Part shown: in pieces, positions 27,121 through 35,414 of the stretch
Layout of the letters: each line of letters begins with the position of its first letter
How positions within the stretch are numbered: position 1 is the first letter of the stretch
Assembly: GCA_009733745.1 (NCBI GenBank)
Contig: WNWL01000001.1
Location: forward strand, 744,001 to 808,000
DNA: 64,000 nt
From: Oceanobacillus sp. HTM 045
GTDB taxonomy: Bacteria > Pseudomonadota > Alphaproteobacteria > Rhodobacterales > Rhodobacteraceae
Direction of reading: 5' to 3'
Notes under the pieces: model-generated
What the model was told of the DNA's origin: nothing
The model's input: the letters and a program-made list of their open reading frames with translations, nothing else
The model's database searches: none
Made by a program: the position numbers and the translations under genes

Positions 27121-28308
27121 TCAGGCCGCCGCCTCCACCCGCCCCGGGCGCAGCACGCAGACGAGGAAGGCCGCCGTCACCAGCGGGGCGGAGAAGGCGA
27201 AGCCCGGGTCCTCGAGCAGCAGGAACCCGAAGACCGGCGCGAGCCAGACCAGCGCCACGAGATAGCGCACCCACCCCGTCGCGAGCCCCGCCCGCGCGAG
27301 GTAGAGCGTGCCCACCACCGGCAGCACCAGCTCGTAGTAATGCGCGTAGGGCGTCGCCAGCGGGATCGCGAGGAAGAAGGCCGCCACCTTCGCGTCGAAG
27401 CTCCCCGCCCGCCACCAGGCGAGACAGAGCGCGGCCACCACCGCCACGCTCACCCCGGTCTGCATCAGCACCGCCGTCTCCCGCGGCACCCCGGCCAGCG
27501 CGAAGACCCGGTACCAGGTGATCATGATGTGCTCCGGGTAGCGCCCCTCGGTGAAATAGCCCGCCGCCTCGCCCAGCGCGGCGAGGAACGCCTCCCAGTA
27601 GCCGATACCGGGGAAGAGGCAGGTCAGCGCCACCAGCACCACGGTCGCCACGCCCGCGGCAATGAACGCGCCCCAGTGCCGCCCCGCCAGCAGCACGAAG
27701 GGCAGGAGCAGGCCGAGCTGCGGCTTCATCGTCACCAGCCCGATCAGCACGCCGGCCAGCACGACCTCGCGCCGCCGCACCGCCTCCATCGCGCCGATCA
27801 GGATCGCCGCCATCAAGAGCGTGTTCTGCCCGAGCAGGAAGCAGAGCAGCACCGCGGGCGAGGCGACCACCAGCCCCCAGGCACCCGGCACCGCGCCCGG
27901 CACCGCCCGCGCCGGGCCCCGCACCGCCCAGGCGAAGGCGGCCCATGTCAGCGAGGCGAAGGCCAGCCACGCGGCGGAGAAGGGCAGCGCCCCGAACGGC
28001 GCGACCAGCAGGTGGAAGAGCGGCGGATAGGTCCAGATCATCGTCCGCGCCTCGTCCTCCGGTGGCAGGACGCGGGCCCCGGCCAGCTTCGCGAGATCGA
28101 ACGCCCCCTCCCAGTCCCCCCCGAGCCCCAGCCGCGCCGCACCCCAGAACACCGAGAAATCCGTGTTGATCGAAAGCCCCCCGAACCCCTCCCGGTTCAG
28201 CTCCGAGACGAAGGAGACGGCCAGCACCAGCATCAGCGCCGCACCGACCAGCACGACAACGCGCGACAACTGCACCAGCGGCGGATCGGACCGGCGGGGA
28301 AGGATCAT
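27121..28308 (-). CDS. GT87-like (DUF2029) membrane glycosyltransferase, paralogue
   Basis: This 395-residue polytopic membrane protein is a diverged tandem copy of the gene downstream. Both share a first loop with EGFxG and an FWGAA/FWAAA element (FSVFWGAARLGLGGDWEGAFD here), then PLFHLLVAPFGALPFSAAW, TMKPQLGLLLPFVLLAGRHW and ATPYAHYYELVLPVVG. The family transfers sugars from polyprenol phosphate carriers on the outer face of the membrane. The ATG overlaps the TGA of the upstream TPR gene (ATGA), so the two are translationally coupled. The tandem pair suggests two sequential sugar additions or two acceptors, which is an inference. Confidence 0.82.
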   Translation of the reverse strand: MILPRRSDPPLVQLSRVVVLVGAALMLVLAVSFVSELNREGFGGLSINTDFSVFWGAARLGLGGDWEGAFDLAKLAGARVLPPEDEARTMIWTYPPLFHLLVAPFGALPFSAAWLAFASLTWAAFAWAVRGPARAVPGAVPGAWGLVVASPAVLLCFLLGQNTLLMAAILIGAMEAVRRREVVLAGVLIGLVTMKPQLGLLLPFVLLAGRHWGAFIAAGVATVVLVALTCLFPGIGYWEAFLAALGEAAGYFTEGRYPEHIMITWYRVFALAGVPRETAVLMQTGVSVAVVAALCLAWWRAGSFDAKVAAFFLAIPLATPYAHYYELVLPVVGTLYLARAGLATGWVRYLVALVWLAPVFGFLLLEDPGFAFSAPLVTAAFLVCVLRPGRVEAAA

Positions 28309-30347
28309 TCGGCGGGCTTCCGGAGGGAGGCGATGCGGGCGAGTTGTTCTTCGGCCATCCCGACATACTGCGTCGCACCGCCCTTGCGAAACACTTCCAG
28401 TGCGTCCTCCACATGCGCCTCCGCCCGGTCGAGTTGCGCGGGGTCGCCGGTCTTTTCGAAAAGGGCGATTTCGACGTCACCCAGATTGCCCTGAGTCATG
28501 GCCCAGAAATGCGGCGCGCGTTTACGACACCACTCCTCTAGCGCCAAGCGAAATGCACTAATGGAAGCGCAAAGTTGTGCGGTGCCGCTCTCTCGTTCGC
28601 CAATAATGCGGAGCGCGATACCGAGATTCATCTGCGTCATGGCCCACTTACTAGCCAAGAGCTCGCGGGTCCGCACCTCCAGTGCGGCGTGGTAGGCGGC
28701 GACGGCCTCTTCCAACAGGGTGGTGTCGCTCCTGCGTTCGCCGAGGGCCAGAAGCGCATTGCCGAGGTTCATCTGTGCCATTGCCCAATCGAACGGAACT
28801 CGCTTGCGGTCCAACTCACTTAGCGCGGCGTGGCAGGCGGCGATGGCTTGTTCCAGCCGCATGAAACCGCTTTCGCGTTCGCCGAGAATCTTGAGCGCAG
28901 TGCCGAGGTTCATCTTCGTCAATGCCCACTCAAGCGGCACGCGCTCGCGGCTCCGTTCCTCGAGCGAGGAGCGGTAGGCATCAATGGCCTCCTCCAGCCG
29001 CGCGACACCGTTCTCGCGTTCGCCGAGGGTTGCGAGCGTATTCCCGAGGTTCATCTGCGTCATGGCCCAGTCGAGCGGTACGCGCTCGCGGGTCCGTTCC
29101 TCCAGCGCGGCTCGGTATGCAGCAACGGCTTGTTCCAGCCGCACGAAGCGGCTCTCGCGTTCTCCGAGGGTCTGGAGCGCACTTCCAAGATCGTTCAAGG
29201 CCGTGCCACGTTCGTCAGTGTCTCGTGCACCCGCGAGACACATTCTCGCCAGTTCGACGGAGACGGCGAGGTCCAGATTGACCCCCTTGTCGCTCCCGCA
29301 CTCAAACCATTCCAGAAAGTGCGCCCGCAGCCGCTCAAACCGGCTCCCCTCACCACCCTCCATATCGACCCGTTCGGCGATATGCCGTGCTGCAGCAGCG
29401 GCATCTCCCCGAAGCAGGGCCTGGTCGCGAGCGGTGTCGAGCAGGCGGAGGCCCTGGGCCTGCATCTCGGCCTGCTTCTCCCGCCATTCGGCGAGACCCG
29501 CTTCGGCCACCTCGGAGGCGCCGTCGAGGTCGTCCGCCCGCATCCGCTCCGCGACGCGCTTGAGGATGTCGTCGACGAAGGCGCCGAGATTGCTCCCCCG
29601 CTCCCCGGCCTCCTCCGCCTCGATGGCGATATCGACCGCCCGGTCCAGCTCCTTCAGCGCCTGGTCGAAATCCTCCACCCGCCGCGAGATGCGTTTTGCG
29701 ATCTGGATGATGACGGCTTCGATATGATGATCCCGAGCGCGCCTGAAATTCCCACGTTTCTCCAGTTCCTGAATCAGGACCGCGGCGGTCCGGTCCGGAA
29801 TCTCATCGACCTTCCGGTGCAGGCTCCGCATCAGCGCCGGTTCCAGCGTCTCGAACACCTTCGGGTCGTCCAGTAGCGGCTTGAGCACCGCCACGACCGC
29901 ATCAACGAAGAACTTCCGGCTGAACGCCATCTCGGGTTTGTCGACGCGGAAGTAGGCCGCAAACTCACAATCCGGCTGCGCCGCCGCTGCCGCGTCGGCC
30001 ATCGCCTCCGCGATGGGGCCGGGATCGCTGCCCAGCGCGGCGATCTGTTCCTTCGATGGCATGCAGAAGGGCAGGGCCTGCTCCATGTGGATGCGCGCCG
30101 TCTCCAGCCGCCCGTCCGAAGAATCCGGCTGCCGGGAAAGCGCCTCGAACTGCGCTTGCGCCCCGCCGCGCAGCACCTTGGCGAGGTCCCTTTCCGGCTC
30201 CGAAAGGTCCACCATCAGGTCGCGCCCGTCAGTCAGCACGGCCATGATGTCCCGGGCGGCTTCGAGGCGGCTCTCGCCAAGGACCAGGCCGGCGACACCC
30301 ACCGTCACCTTGACCACCTTGTCGGAAATATCGAGCCAATCCGCCAT
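28305..30347 (-). CDS. TPR-repeat protein with unknown N-terminal domain
   Basis: This 680-residue protein has no signal peptide or TM segment. Residues 1-370 form an Ala/Glu/Arg-rich, mostly helical region that I cannot assign; it includes [20 protein letters not shown] at the start and [21 protein letters not shown] near residue 150. Residues 380-640 hold tandem TPR-like units with an exact period of 47 residues: the Trp of WAMTQMNLG-type motifs falls at 427, 474, 521, 568 and 615, each followed by a LGERES-type turn and an AxxAYxAALEERxRERVP helix. Proteins of this repeat type are usually scaffolds. The stop overlaps the start of a GT87-like gene, suggesting one unit. The gene is divergent from rpsB. 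Its codon use looks somewhat less GC-rich in the repeats than in its neighbours. Confidence 0.8.
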   Translation of the reverse strand: MADWLDISDKVVKVTVGVAGLVLGESRLEAARDIMAVLTDGRDLMVDLSEPERDLAKVLRGGAQAQFEALSRQPDSSDGRLETARIHMEQALPFCMPSKEQIAALGSDPGPIAEAMADAAAAAQPDCEFAAYFRVDKPEMAFSRKFFVDAVVAVLKPLLDDPKVFETLEPALMRSLHRKVDEIPDRTAAVLIQELEKRGNFRRARDHHIEAVIIQIAKRISRRVEDFDQALKELDRAVDIAIEAEEAGERGSNLGAFVDDILKRVAERMRADDLDGASEVAEAGLAEWREKQAEMQAQGLRLLDTARDQALLRGDAAAAARHIAERVDMEGGEGSRFERLRAHFLEWFECGSDKGVNLDLAVSVELARMCLAGARDTDERGTALNDLGSALQTLGERESRFVRLEQAVAAYRAALEERTRERVPLDWAMTQMNLGNTLATLGERENGVARLEEAIDAYRSSLEERSRERVPLEWALTKMNLGTALKILGERESGFMRLEQAIAACHAALSELDRKRVPFDWAMAQMNLGNALLALGERRSDTTLLEEAVAAYHAALEVRTRELLASKWAMTQMNLGIALRIIGERESGTAQLCASISAFRLALEEWCRKRAPHFWAMTQGNLGDVEIALFEKTGDPAQLDRAEAHVEDALEVFRKGGATQYVGMAEEQLARIASLRKPAE
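28428..29210 (-). repeat. Tandem 141-bp (47-residue) TPR repeat units
   Basis: Five full units and one diverged leading unit lie within the TPR gene, each exactly 141 bases long, judged by the spacing of the conserved Trp codons. The shared elements are the W-A-x-T-Q-M-N-L-G helix, the LGERES turn and the second helix. The constant length without indels suggests recent unit duplication or strong structural constraint. Confidence 0.75.
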
Positions 30348-30367
30348 CGCCGACAGTTATGCCGCCC

Positions 30368-30396
30368 TTGCGCCAATCCGAAAACCCTGCTATCGG
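30368..30396 (+). promoter_or_regulatory. Putative rpsB promoter
   Basis: TTGCGC (30368-30373) and TATCGG (30391-30396) are 17 bases apart in the divergent region between the TPR gene and rpsB. Transcription from here would leave a leader of over 100 bases before rpsB, a length that could house an autoregulatory S2-binding structure as reported for other rpsB-tsf operons. The elements are only partial matches. Confidence 0.33.
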
Positions 30397-30516
30397 CCCG
30401 GCCATCAATCCACAGGCGGGGTTCGGGCCGGCGGGGGAGACATCCCCGGATGGTCCACCGGTTGGGCGCAAGCTCTTCTCCCCGCTGCGGCTCTAAACCG
30501 GAAAGGACATGCGAGC

Positions 30517-31326
30517 ATGGCTCTGCCAGAATTCTCCCTGCGCCAGCTTCTCGAGGCGGGCGTTCACTTCGGCCACCAGACGCACCGCTGGAACCCGCGG
30601 ATGTCGCAGTACATCTACGGCGACCGCAACGGCATCCACATCATCGACCTGACGCAGACCGTCCCGCTCCTCGACGCGGCGCTGAACGCGATGCGCGAGG
30701 TCGCCGCGCGCGGTGGCCGCATTCTCTTCGTCGGCACCAAGCGCCAGGCGCAGCAGGCGCTGGCCGATGCCGCGCAGCGCTCGGCCCAGTACTTCATGAA
30801 CCACCGCTGGCTCGGCGGCACGCTGACCAACTGGAAGACCGTGTCGAACTCGATCGGCCGGCTCAAGGCGCTGTCGAAGCAGCTCGAGGACGGGGCCGTC
30901 GGCCTCACCAAGAAGGAGCGGCTGAACCTGGAGCGCGAGCTGAACAAGCTCGACCTGTCGCTCGGCGGCATCCAGGAGATGGGCGGCCTGCCGGACATGA
31001 TCTTCGTGATCGACACCAACAAGGAAGCCCTCGCCATCGCCGAGGCGCGCAAGCTGGGCATCCCGGTGGTCGCGGTGCTCGACACCAACTCCGACCCCGA
31101 GGGCGTCGACTACCCGATCCCGGGCAACGACGACGCCAGCCGGGCGATCGCGCTCTACTGCGACCTCGCCGCGCGCGCGGTGATCGACGGCATGGCGGCC
31201 CAGCTGGGCGCGGCCGGCGTCGATCTCGGCGAGCTGGAGGACGCCCCGGCCGAGGAGCTGCCCGAGGAGGCCCCCGAGGGCGAGGCGGCCCCCGAGGCCG
31301 GCGGCGAGCAGGCCGCGGCGGGCTGA
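30517..31326 (+). CDS. rpsB: 30S ribosomal protein S2
   Basis: S2 is a primary component of the small ribosomal subunit near the Shine-Dalgarno interaction site. The 269-residue protein begins with [20 protein letters not shown], followed by [14 protein letters not shown]. Other S2 signatures are [31 protein letters not shown] and [20 protein letters not shown], ending in [20 protein letters not shown]. The C-terminal 35 residues form an acidic Glu/Ala/Pro-rich extension, which is typical of alphaproteobacterial S2. The ATG at 30517 has GGAAAGGA upstream; the longer open frame to 30013 overlaps the divergent TPR gene and is not coding. tsf follows after 138 bases. Confidence 0.97.
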   Translation: MALPEFSLRQLLEAGVHFGHQTHRWNPRMSQYIYGDRNGIHIIDLTQTVPLLDAALNAMREVAARGGRILFVGTKRQAQQALADAAQRSAQYFMNHRWLGGTLTNWKTVSNSIGRLKALSKQLEDGAVGLTKKERLNLERELNKLDLSLGGIQEMGGLPDMIFVIDTNKEALAIAEARKLGIPVVAVLDTNSDPEGVDYPIPGNDDASRAIALYCDLAARAVIDGMAAQLGAAGVDLGELEDAPAEELPEEAPEGEAAPEAGGEQAAAG

Positions 31327-31464
31327 GCCCCGCCGTCTCACGCACACACACGGGCGCGCCCTGTCGCGGGCGCGTCACATATCCGGGATAGAGAACGGCC
31401 GCGGGCGCGCCACCGATCGCTTCGACGGGGCGGCGCACCGGCCATCGAGCAAGGAGAGACGCCA

Positions 31465-32382
31465 ATGACGATCACGGCGGCCATGGTGAAGGAGCTTCGC
31501 GACAGCACCGGCGCGGGCATGATGGACGCGAAGAAGGCGCTGACCGAGACCGGCGGCGACATGGAGGCGGCGACCGACTGGCTGCGCACCAAGGGCCTCG
31601 CCAAGGCGGCGAAGAAGGCCGGGCGCACCGCGGCCGAGGGCGTCGTCGCGGTTGCCGTCGAGGGCACCACCGGCGTCGCGGTCGAGATCAACTCCGAGAC
31701 CGATTTCGTCGCGCGCAACGCCGAGTTCCAGGACATGGCGGCAGTGATCGCCCATGTCGCGATCTCGGTCGAGGGCGATGTCGAGGCGCTGAAGGCCGCG
31801 CCGCTCGGCGCGAAGTCGGTGGCCGAGATCGTCACCGACAAGGTCGCGACCATCGGCGAGAACATGTCGGTGCGCCGCTTCTCGCGGCTGAGCGTCGGTT
31901 CCGGCGTGGTGGCGAGCTACGTGCACAACTCGGTCGCGCCCGGCATGGGCAAGATCGGCGTGCTGGTCGCGCTCGAGTCCGAGGGCGACGCCGCGACGCT
32001 CGAGGCGCTCGGCAAGCAGATCGCGATGCACGTCGCCGCGACCAACCCGGCCTCGCTCGGCCCGGACGATCTCGACCCGGCGCTGGTCGAGCGCGAGAAG
32101 CAGGTCCTCACCGAGCAGGCCCGCGAGAGCGGCAAGCCCGACAACGTCATCGAGAAGATGATCGTCGGCCGCATGAACAAGTTCTACCAGGAGGTCTGCC
32201 TCCTGAAGCAGAGCTTCGTCATCAACCCGGACCTGACCGTCGAGAAGGCGGTCGAGGAAGCCGCGGCCGATGCCGGCGCGCCGATCACGGTCACGGGCTA
32301 TGCCCGTCTCGCCGTGGGCGAGGGCATCGAGAAGGAAGAAGAGGATTTCGCCGCCGAGGTGGCGAAGACGATGGGCGGCTGA
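31465..32382 (+). CDS. tsf: Elongation factor Ts
   Basis: EF-Ts recycles EF-Tu by promoting GDP release. The 305-residue protein has an N-terminal UBA-like domain ([20 protein letters not shown]) and the first signature region [20 protein letters not shown], followed by [16 protein letters not shown]. The second EF-Ts signature is [16 protein letters not shown]. The dimerisation and coiled region covers about residues 140-270, with [20 protein letters not shown] and [31 protein letters not shown] precedes the start. It follows rpsB in the standard order. frr and pyrH, which often follow, are not present here; the operon ends at the terminator at 32492-32522. Confidence 0.97.
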   Translation: MTITAAMVKELRDSTGAGMMDAKKALTETGGDMEAATDWLRTKGLAKAAKKAGRTAAEGVVAVAVEGTTGVAVEINSETDFVARNAEFQDMAAVIAHVAISVEGDVEALKAAPLGAKSVAEIVTDKVATIGENMSVRRFSRLSVGSGVVASYVHNSVAPGMGKIGVLVALESEGDAATLEALGKQIAMHVAATNPASLGPDDLDPALVEREKQVLTEQARESGKPDNVIEKMIVGRMNKFYQEVCLLKQSFVINPDLTVEKAVEEAAADAGAPITVTGYARLAVGEGIEKEEEDFAAEVAKTMGG

Positions 32383-32491
32383 CACCGCCATCGGGCCGGG
32401 CCGCCAGGCCCGGCCGGTCGATACCACGCGGATCGCGGGCCCCGATACTTACAAGAACAGGGCCCGGCAGAACGAGATCCGGGGGACAGTG

Positions 32492-32522
32492 AGCGCCGGC
32501 CCGTCACGGGCCGGCGCTTTTC
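32492..32522 (+). terminator. Rho-independent terminator of rpsB-tsf
   Basis: A perfect 12-bp stem (32492-32503 with 32507-32518) closes a TCA loop and runs into TTTT. It lies about 110 bases after the tsf stop. A second, T-less 9-bp hairpin (32394-32402 with 32407-32415) lies between it and tsf. Confidence 0.85.
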
Positions 32523-32526
32523 CTTT

Positions 32527-32573
32527 GCGCGGGGCGCCTTTTGCGCGGGGCGCCTTTTGCGCGGGGCGCCTTT
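32527..32573. repeat. Three tandem copies of a 16-bp unit
   Basis: The unit GCGCGGGGCGCCTTTT occurs at 32527-32542 and 32543-32558, with a third copy lacking its last base at 32559-32573. Each unit contains the GGCGCC palindrome followed by T residues, so each looks like a miniature terminator. They start five bases after the main rpsB-tsf terminator. Confidence 0.75.
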
Positions 32574-32629
32574 CCTTCGCGCGCAGCGCCTTGCGCGGTC
32601 CTTCGTCCTGCGGGATGCTTGAACGAGAA

Positions 32630-32659
32630 GCGCCGGGGCCTCGGGAGAGGCCCCGGCGC
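32630..32659. repeat. 11-bp perfect inverted repeat
   Basis: GCGCCGGGGCC at 32630-32640 pairs with GGCCCCGGCGC at 32649-32659 across an 8-base loop. There is no T-run on either strand and no gene directly upstream on the minus strand, so its role as a terminator is doubtful. Confidence 0.6.
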
Positions 32660-32971
32660 AAACACCGTGCGTGGGGTTGATGACATTGCCCCGGGCGGGA
32701 GTTGCCCAGAGCGTTGTCGACGGTGCTTCGGGGTACTCTCCTTATAGGCGATTCTGATTTTGAGTTACACCAATAAATTTATCGGTCCGGCGAATTGAGT
32801 TTTCGGCCCCCGCAAGGTCCCGCGACCCCGCGCCGGGGCTACTCTCGAAAGGCTGACGTCACGTAGCGTTACGCAACGGAAGCCCCCGGTCTGCACCGAA
32901 TGCGATCCATCATGTCGCAAACGGGTTTGACAGCCGTCGAAGCGCTGCTCTCATGCCCCGCAGCGATGCGC

Positions 32972-33017
32972 GAGCCCCGCCATGCGGGATAGCGACGGGT
33001 GAGCCCCGCCATGCGGG
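32972..33017. repeat. Two direct copies of a 17-bp hairpin-forming sequence
   Basis: GAGCCCCGCCATGCGGG occurs at 32972-32988 and again at 33001-33017, with starts 29 bases apart. Each copy can fold as CCCGC-CAT-GCGGG. The second copy ends 20 bases before the alcohol dehydrogenase start and just before its ribosome-binding site. Confidence 0.75.
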
Positions 33018-33037
33018 GCAGGGAGCAGGAGACCGAG

Positions 33038-34123
33038 ATGCAGACACATGCGGCGATCTGCCGTGCGCATGGCACCCCGCTGGAGATGGGCGACATCGTG
33101 CTCGCCGCCCCCGGCGACACGGAAGTGGTGGTCCGCATCGCCGCCGTGGCGATCTGCCATTCCGACATCATCTTCGCCGATGGCGGCTGGGGCGGCACGC
33201 TGCCGGCGGTCTACGGCCACGAGGCCGCGGGCCGTGTCGAGCAGGTCGGGGCAGGGGTCACGGGCCTCGCCCCCGGCGACACGGTGGTGGTGACGATGGT
33301 GCGCGCCTGCGGCACCTGCCCCTGCTGCACCCGCGGCCGGCACGGCTCCTGCGAGACCCGCTTCCCGATCGCCGCCTCGGTGCCGATCCGCCTGCCGGAC
33401 GGCACGCCGGTCAGCCACGGCATGGGCACCGCCGCCTTTGCCGGCCATGTCCTCGTCGACCGCGCCCAGGTGGTGAAGTTCGACCCCTCGGTGCCGATGG
33501 ACCAGGCCGCGCTGCTGGCCTGCGGCGTCATCACCGGCTGGGGTGCGGTCACTTCCACCGCGCGGATGGAGCCGGGCTCCGACGTCGCCGTGATCGGCGC
33601 GGGCGGGGTCGGCCTCAACGCGGTCCAGACCGCCGCGCTCAAGGGCGCGCGCCACGTCATCGTCTCCGACACCTCGCCCGCCAAGCGCCAGCTCGCCGCC
33701 GCCTTCGGCGCGACCGAGGCGGTGGACGCCGCCGACGCCCCGGCCGAGATCCGCCGCATCACCGGGGGCAGGGGGGTCGACTACGTCTTCGTCACGGTGG
33801 GCAGCACGCCCGCCATGAAGGCCGGGCTGCAGATGCTCGCCCCCGGCGGCGCGCTGGTGCTGGCGGGGATGCCCGCCTACGGCACCGAGCTCTCCTTCGA
33901 GCCGGTCGACTTCGCCTCCGGCTCCTGCCGCATCCTCGGCTCCAAGATGGCCTCCGACATCAGGCGCGACATCCCCGAGATCCTGCGCCACGCCGCCGCC
34001 GGGCGGTTCAGGCTGGCCGAGCTTGTCTCGGCCCATTTCGAGTTCGCCCGGATCAACGACGCCATCGCCGCCGCCCGCAGCGGGCAGGGCATCCGCAACG
34101 TGGTGATGCTCGAAGCAGCCTGA
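33038..34123 (+). CDS. Zinc-dependent alcohol dehydrogenase (MDR family)
   Basis: This 361-residue NAD(P)-dependent medium-chain dehydrogenase carries the catalytic zinc pattern: C40-H41 in AVAICHSDI and H61-E62 in the GHEAAGRVEQVG signature. The structural zinc lobe has four cysteines, C91, C94, C97 and C105, in CGTCPCCTRGRHGSC. The Rossmann motif is VAVIGAGGVGLNAVQTAALKG cut at its end by the next helix. The arrangement resembles the class III / formaldehyde dehydrogenase-like branch, but the substrate is unknown. The ATG at 33038 has CAGGAGA upstream; the frame opens 13 codons earlier inside a repeat. The next gene, an enolase-superfamily enzyme, starts 54 bases downstream, so the two may act in one sugar-acid or diol pathway. 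Confidence 0.88.
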   Translation: MQTHAAICRAHGTPLEMGDIVLAAPGDTEVVVRIAAVAICHSDIIFADGGWGGTLPAVYGHEAAGRVEQVGAGVTGLAPGDTVVVTMVRACGTCPCCTRGRHGSCETRFPIAASVPIRLPDGTPVSHGMGTAAFAGHVLVDRAQVVKFDPSVPMDQAALLACGVITGWGAVTSTARMEPGSDVAVIGAGGVGLNAVQTAALKGARHVIVSDTSPAKRQLAAAFGATEAVDAADAPAEIRRITGGRGVDYVFVTVGSTPAMKAGLQMLAPGGALVLAGMPAYGTELSFEPVDFASGSCRILGSKMASDIRRDIPEILRHAAAGRFRLAELVSAHFEFARINDAIAAARSGQGIRNVVMLEAA

Positions 34124-34177
34124 GCTTTCCGCGATAACTTTCCGCCAGAACCGAGAACCCGGACCGGGAGAGACCCC

Positions 34178-35380
34178 TTGAGGCTCCAGAACCTCCAGAC
34201 CTTCGTGGTCGGCAACCCGCCGCCCCGCCGCGGCGGGCGCTACTTCATCTTCGTCAAGCTGACCACCGCCTGCGGCATCACCGGCATCGGCGAGATCTAC
34301 GCCGCGTCCTTCTCGCCCCACGTGGTCGCGAAAATGGCCGAGGACCTGTTCGCCCGCGTGTTCGACGGCGCCGACCCGCACCGGATCGAGCATCTCTGGC
34401 GCGTCTCCTACGGCTCCGGCTACAGCCTTCGGCCCGACCCGTCGCTGGTCGGCGTCCTCTCCGGGCTGGAGATGGCCTGCTGGGACATCGTCGGCAAATC
34501 GGCCGGCAAGCCGGTCTACGACCTGATGGGCGGCAAGTGCCGCGAGCGGATCCGCTCCTACACCTATCTCTACCCCGACGCGGGCGATGCCTACCCGGCA
34601 CCCGGCGCGCCAAGCGTCTACACCGACCCCGACCTCGCCGCCGAACGCGCCGCCGACTACCTGGCGATGGGCTTCACCGCGCTCAAGTTCGATCCGGTCC
34701 AGCCCTATACCGTCTATGACGGCGTCCAGCCCGAGATCGCCATCCTCGAACGCGCCGAGAAATTCTGCGCGAGGCTCCGCGAGGCGGTCGGCAGCCGGGC
34801 CGACCTCCTGTTCGGCACCCACGGCCAGTTCACCACCTCCGGCGCGAAGCGCCTCGCCCGGCGGATCGAGCCCTACGAGCCGCTCTGGTTCGAGGAACCC
34901 ACGCCCCCCGAGATGCCCGAGCAGATGGCCGAGGTGGCGCGCTCCACCACCGTCCCCGTCGCCACCGGCGAGCGGCTCTGCACCAAGTGGGAGTTCGCCC
35001 GCGTGCTCGACCACGGCGCGGCCTCGATCCTCCAGCCCGCGCTCGGCCGCGTCGGCGGCCTGCTGGAAGCCAAGAAGATCGCCGCCATGGCCGAGACGAG
35101 ATACGCCCAGATGGCCCCGCATCTCTACTGCGGCCCGGTCGAGGGCGCAGCCAATGTCCAGCTCGCCGCCTGCATCCCGAATTTCCTGATCCTGGAAAGC
35201 ATCGAGCGGTGGGAGGGCTTCCACTCCGACATCCTCTCCACCGGCATCCGCTGGGAGGACGGCTACGTCATCCCCCCGACCGAACCCGGCCTCGGCATCG
35301 AGTTGAACGAGGAACTGGCGCTCGCCCACCCCTACGAGGGCGACGAGCTGCACCTGCTGATGGAACCGGAAGCGCCCTGA
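34178..35380 (+). CDS. Mandelate racemase/muconate lactonizing enzyme family protein
   Basis: This 400-residue enolase-superfamily enzyme abstracts a proton alpha to a carboxylate; most relatives near it are sugar-acid dehydratases. The N-terminal capping domain contains GITGIGEIYAASFSP and LVGVLSGLEMACWDIVGKSA. The barrel has a MGFTALKFDPVQP strand with the K-x-D position, a GTHGQF strand, WFEEPTPPE (metal-ligand Glu) and VPVATGERLCTKWEF (third Glu), then APHLYCGPVEGAANVQLAA with a His. These features resemble galactonate or arabinonate dehydratase-like MR-subgroup proteins, but the substrate cannot be fixed. It starts with TTG after GGGAGAG. It is probably co-transcribed with the preceding zinc dehydrogenase. 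Confidence 0.88.
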   Translation: MRLQNLQTFVVGNPPPRRGGRYFIFVKLTTACGITGIGEIYAASFSPHVVAKMAEDLFARVFDGADPHRIEHLWRVSYGSGYSLRPDPSLVGVLSGLEMACWDIVGKSAGKPVYDLMGGKCRERIRSYTYLYPDAGDAYPAPGAPSVYTDPDLAAERAADYLAMGFTALKFDPVQPYTVYDGVQPEIAILERAEKFCARLREAVGSRADLLFGTHGQFTTSGAKRLARRIEPYEPLWFEEPTPPEMPEQMAEVARSTTVPVATGERLCTKWEFARVLDHGAASILQPALGRVGGLLEAKKIAAMAETRYAQMAPHLYCGPVEGAANVQLAACIPNFLILESIERWEGFHSDILSTGIRWEDGYVIPPTEPGLGIELNEELALAHPYEGDELHLLMEPEAP

Positions 35381-35391
35381 ACGCGCGCACC

Positions 35392-35414
35392 CTGACCCCG
35401 CCCGGCGGGGTCAG
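35392..35414. terminator. Bidirectional hairpin between convergent genes
   Basis: A perfect 10-bp stem (35392-35401 with 35405-35414) with a 3-base loop sits between the enolase-superfamily gene and the convergent TPR lipoprotein gene, overlapping the latter's stop codon. No T-run follows on either side, so termination may be weak or Rho-assisted. Confidence 0.45.

Larger units (their letters stand above)
32383..33037. other. 655-bp gene-free region after tsf with multiple repeats and hairpins
   Basis: No gene is recognisable. In order it holds a 9-bp hairpin just after tsf (32394-32415), a terminator (32492-32522), three tandem 16-bp units (32527-32573), an 11-bp inverted repeat (32630-32659), an AT-rich stretch around 32750-32790, a TTGACA at 32927, and two 17-bp copies of a hairpin (32972-33017) immediately before the alcohol dehydrogenase ribosome-binding site. 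Short frames across it lack ribosome-binding sites. A small RNA cannot be excluded. Confidence 0.6.

Noticed and set aside
26231-28494. Plus-strand Arg/His/Gln-rich frames opposite the GT87 genes
   Set aside because: Their composition is typical of antisense translation of hydrophobic codons; the minus-strand genes have proper TM patterns and overlapping start/stop coupling.
32927-32955. TTGACA with a -10-like element before the alcohol dehydrogenase
   Set aside because: The -35 is perfect, but at 17 or 18 bases spacing the -10 reads CTCATG or TCATGC, too weak to call a promoter.
32951-35353. 800-codon antisense frame over the dehydrogenase and enolase-superfamily genes
   Set aside because: It is opposite two genes with clear catalytic motifs, and its translation has no recognisable fold and biased composition.
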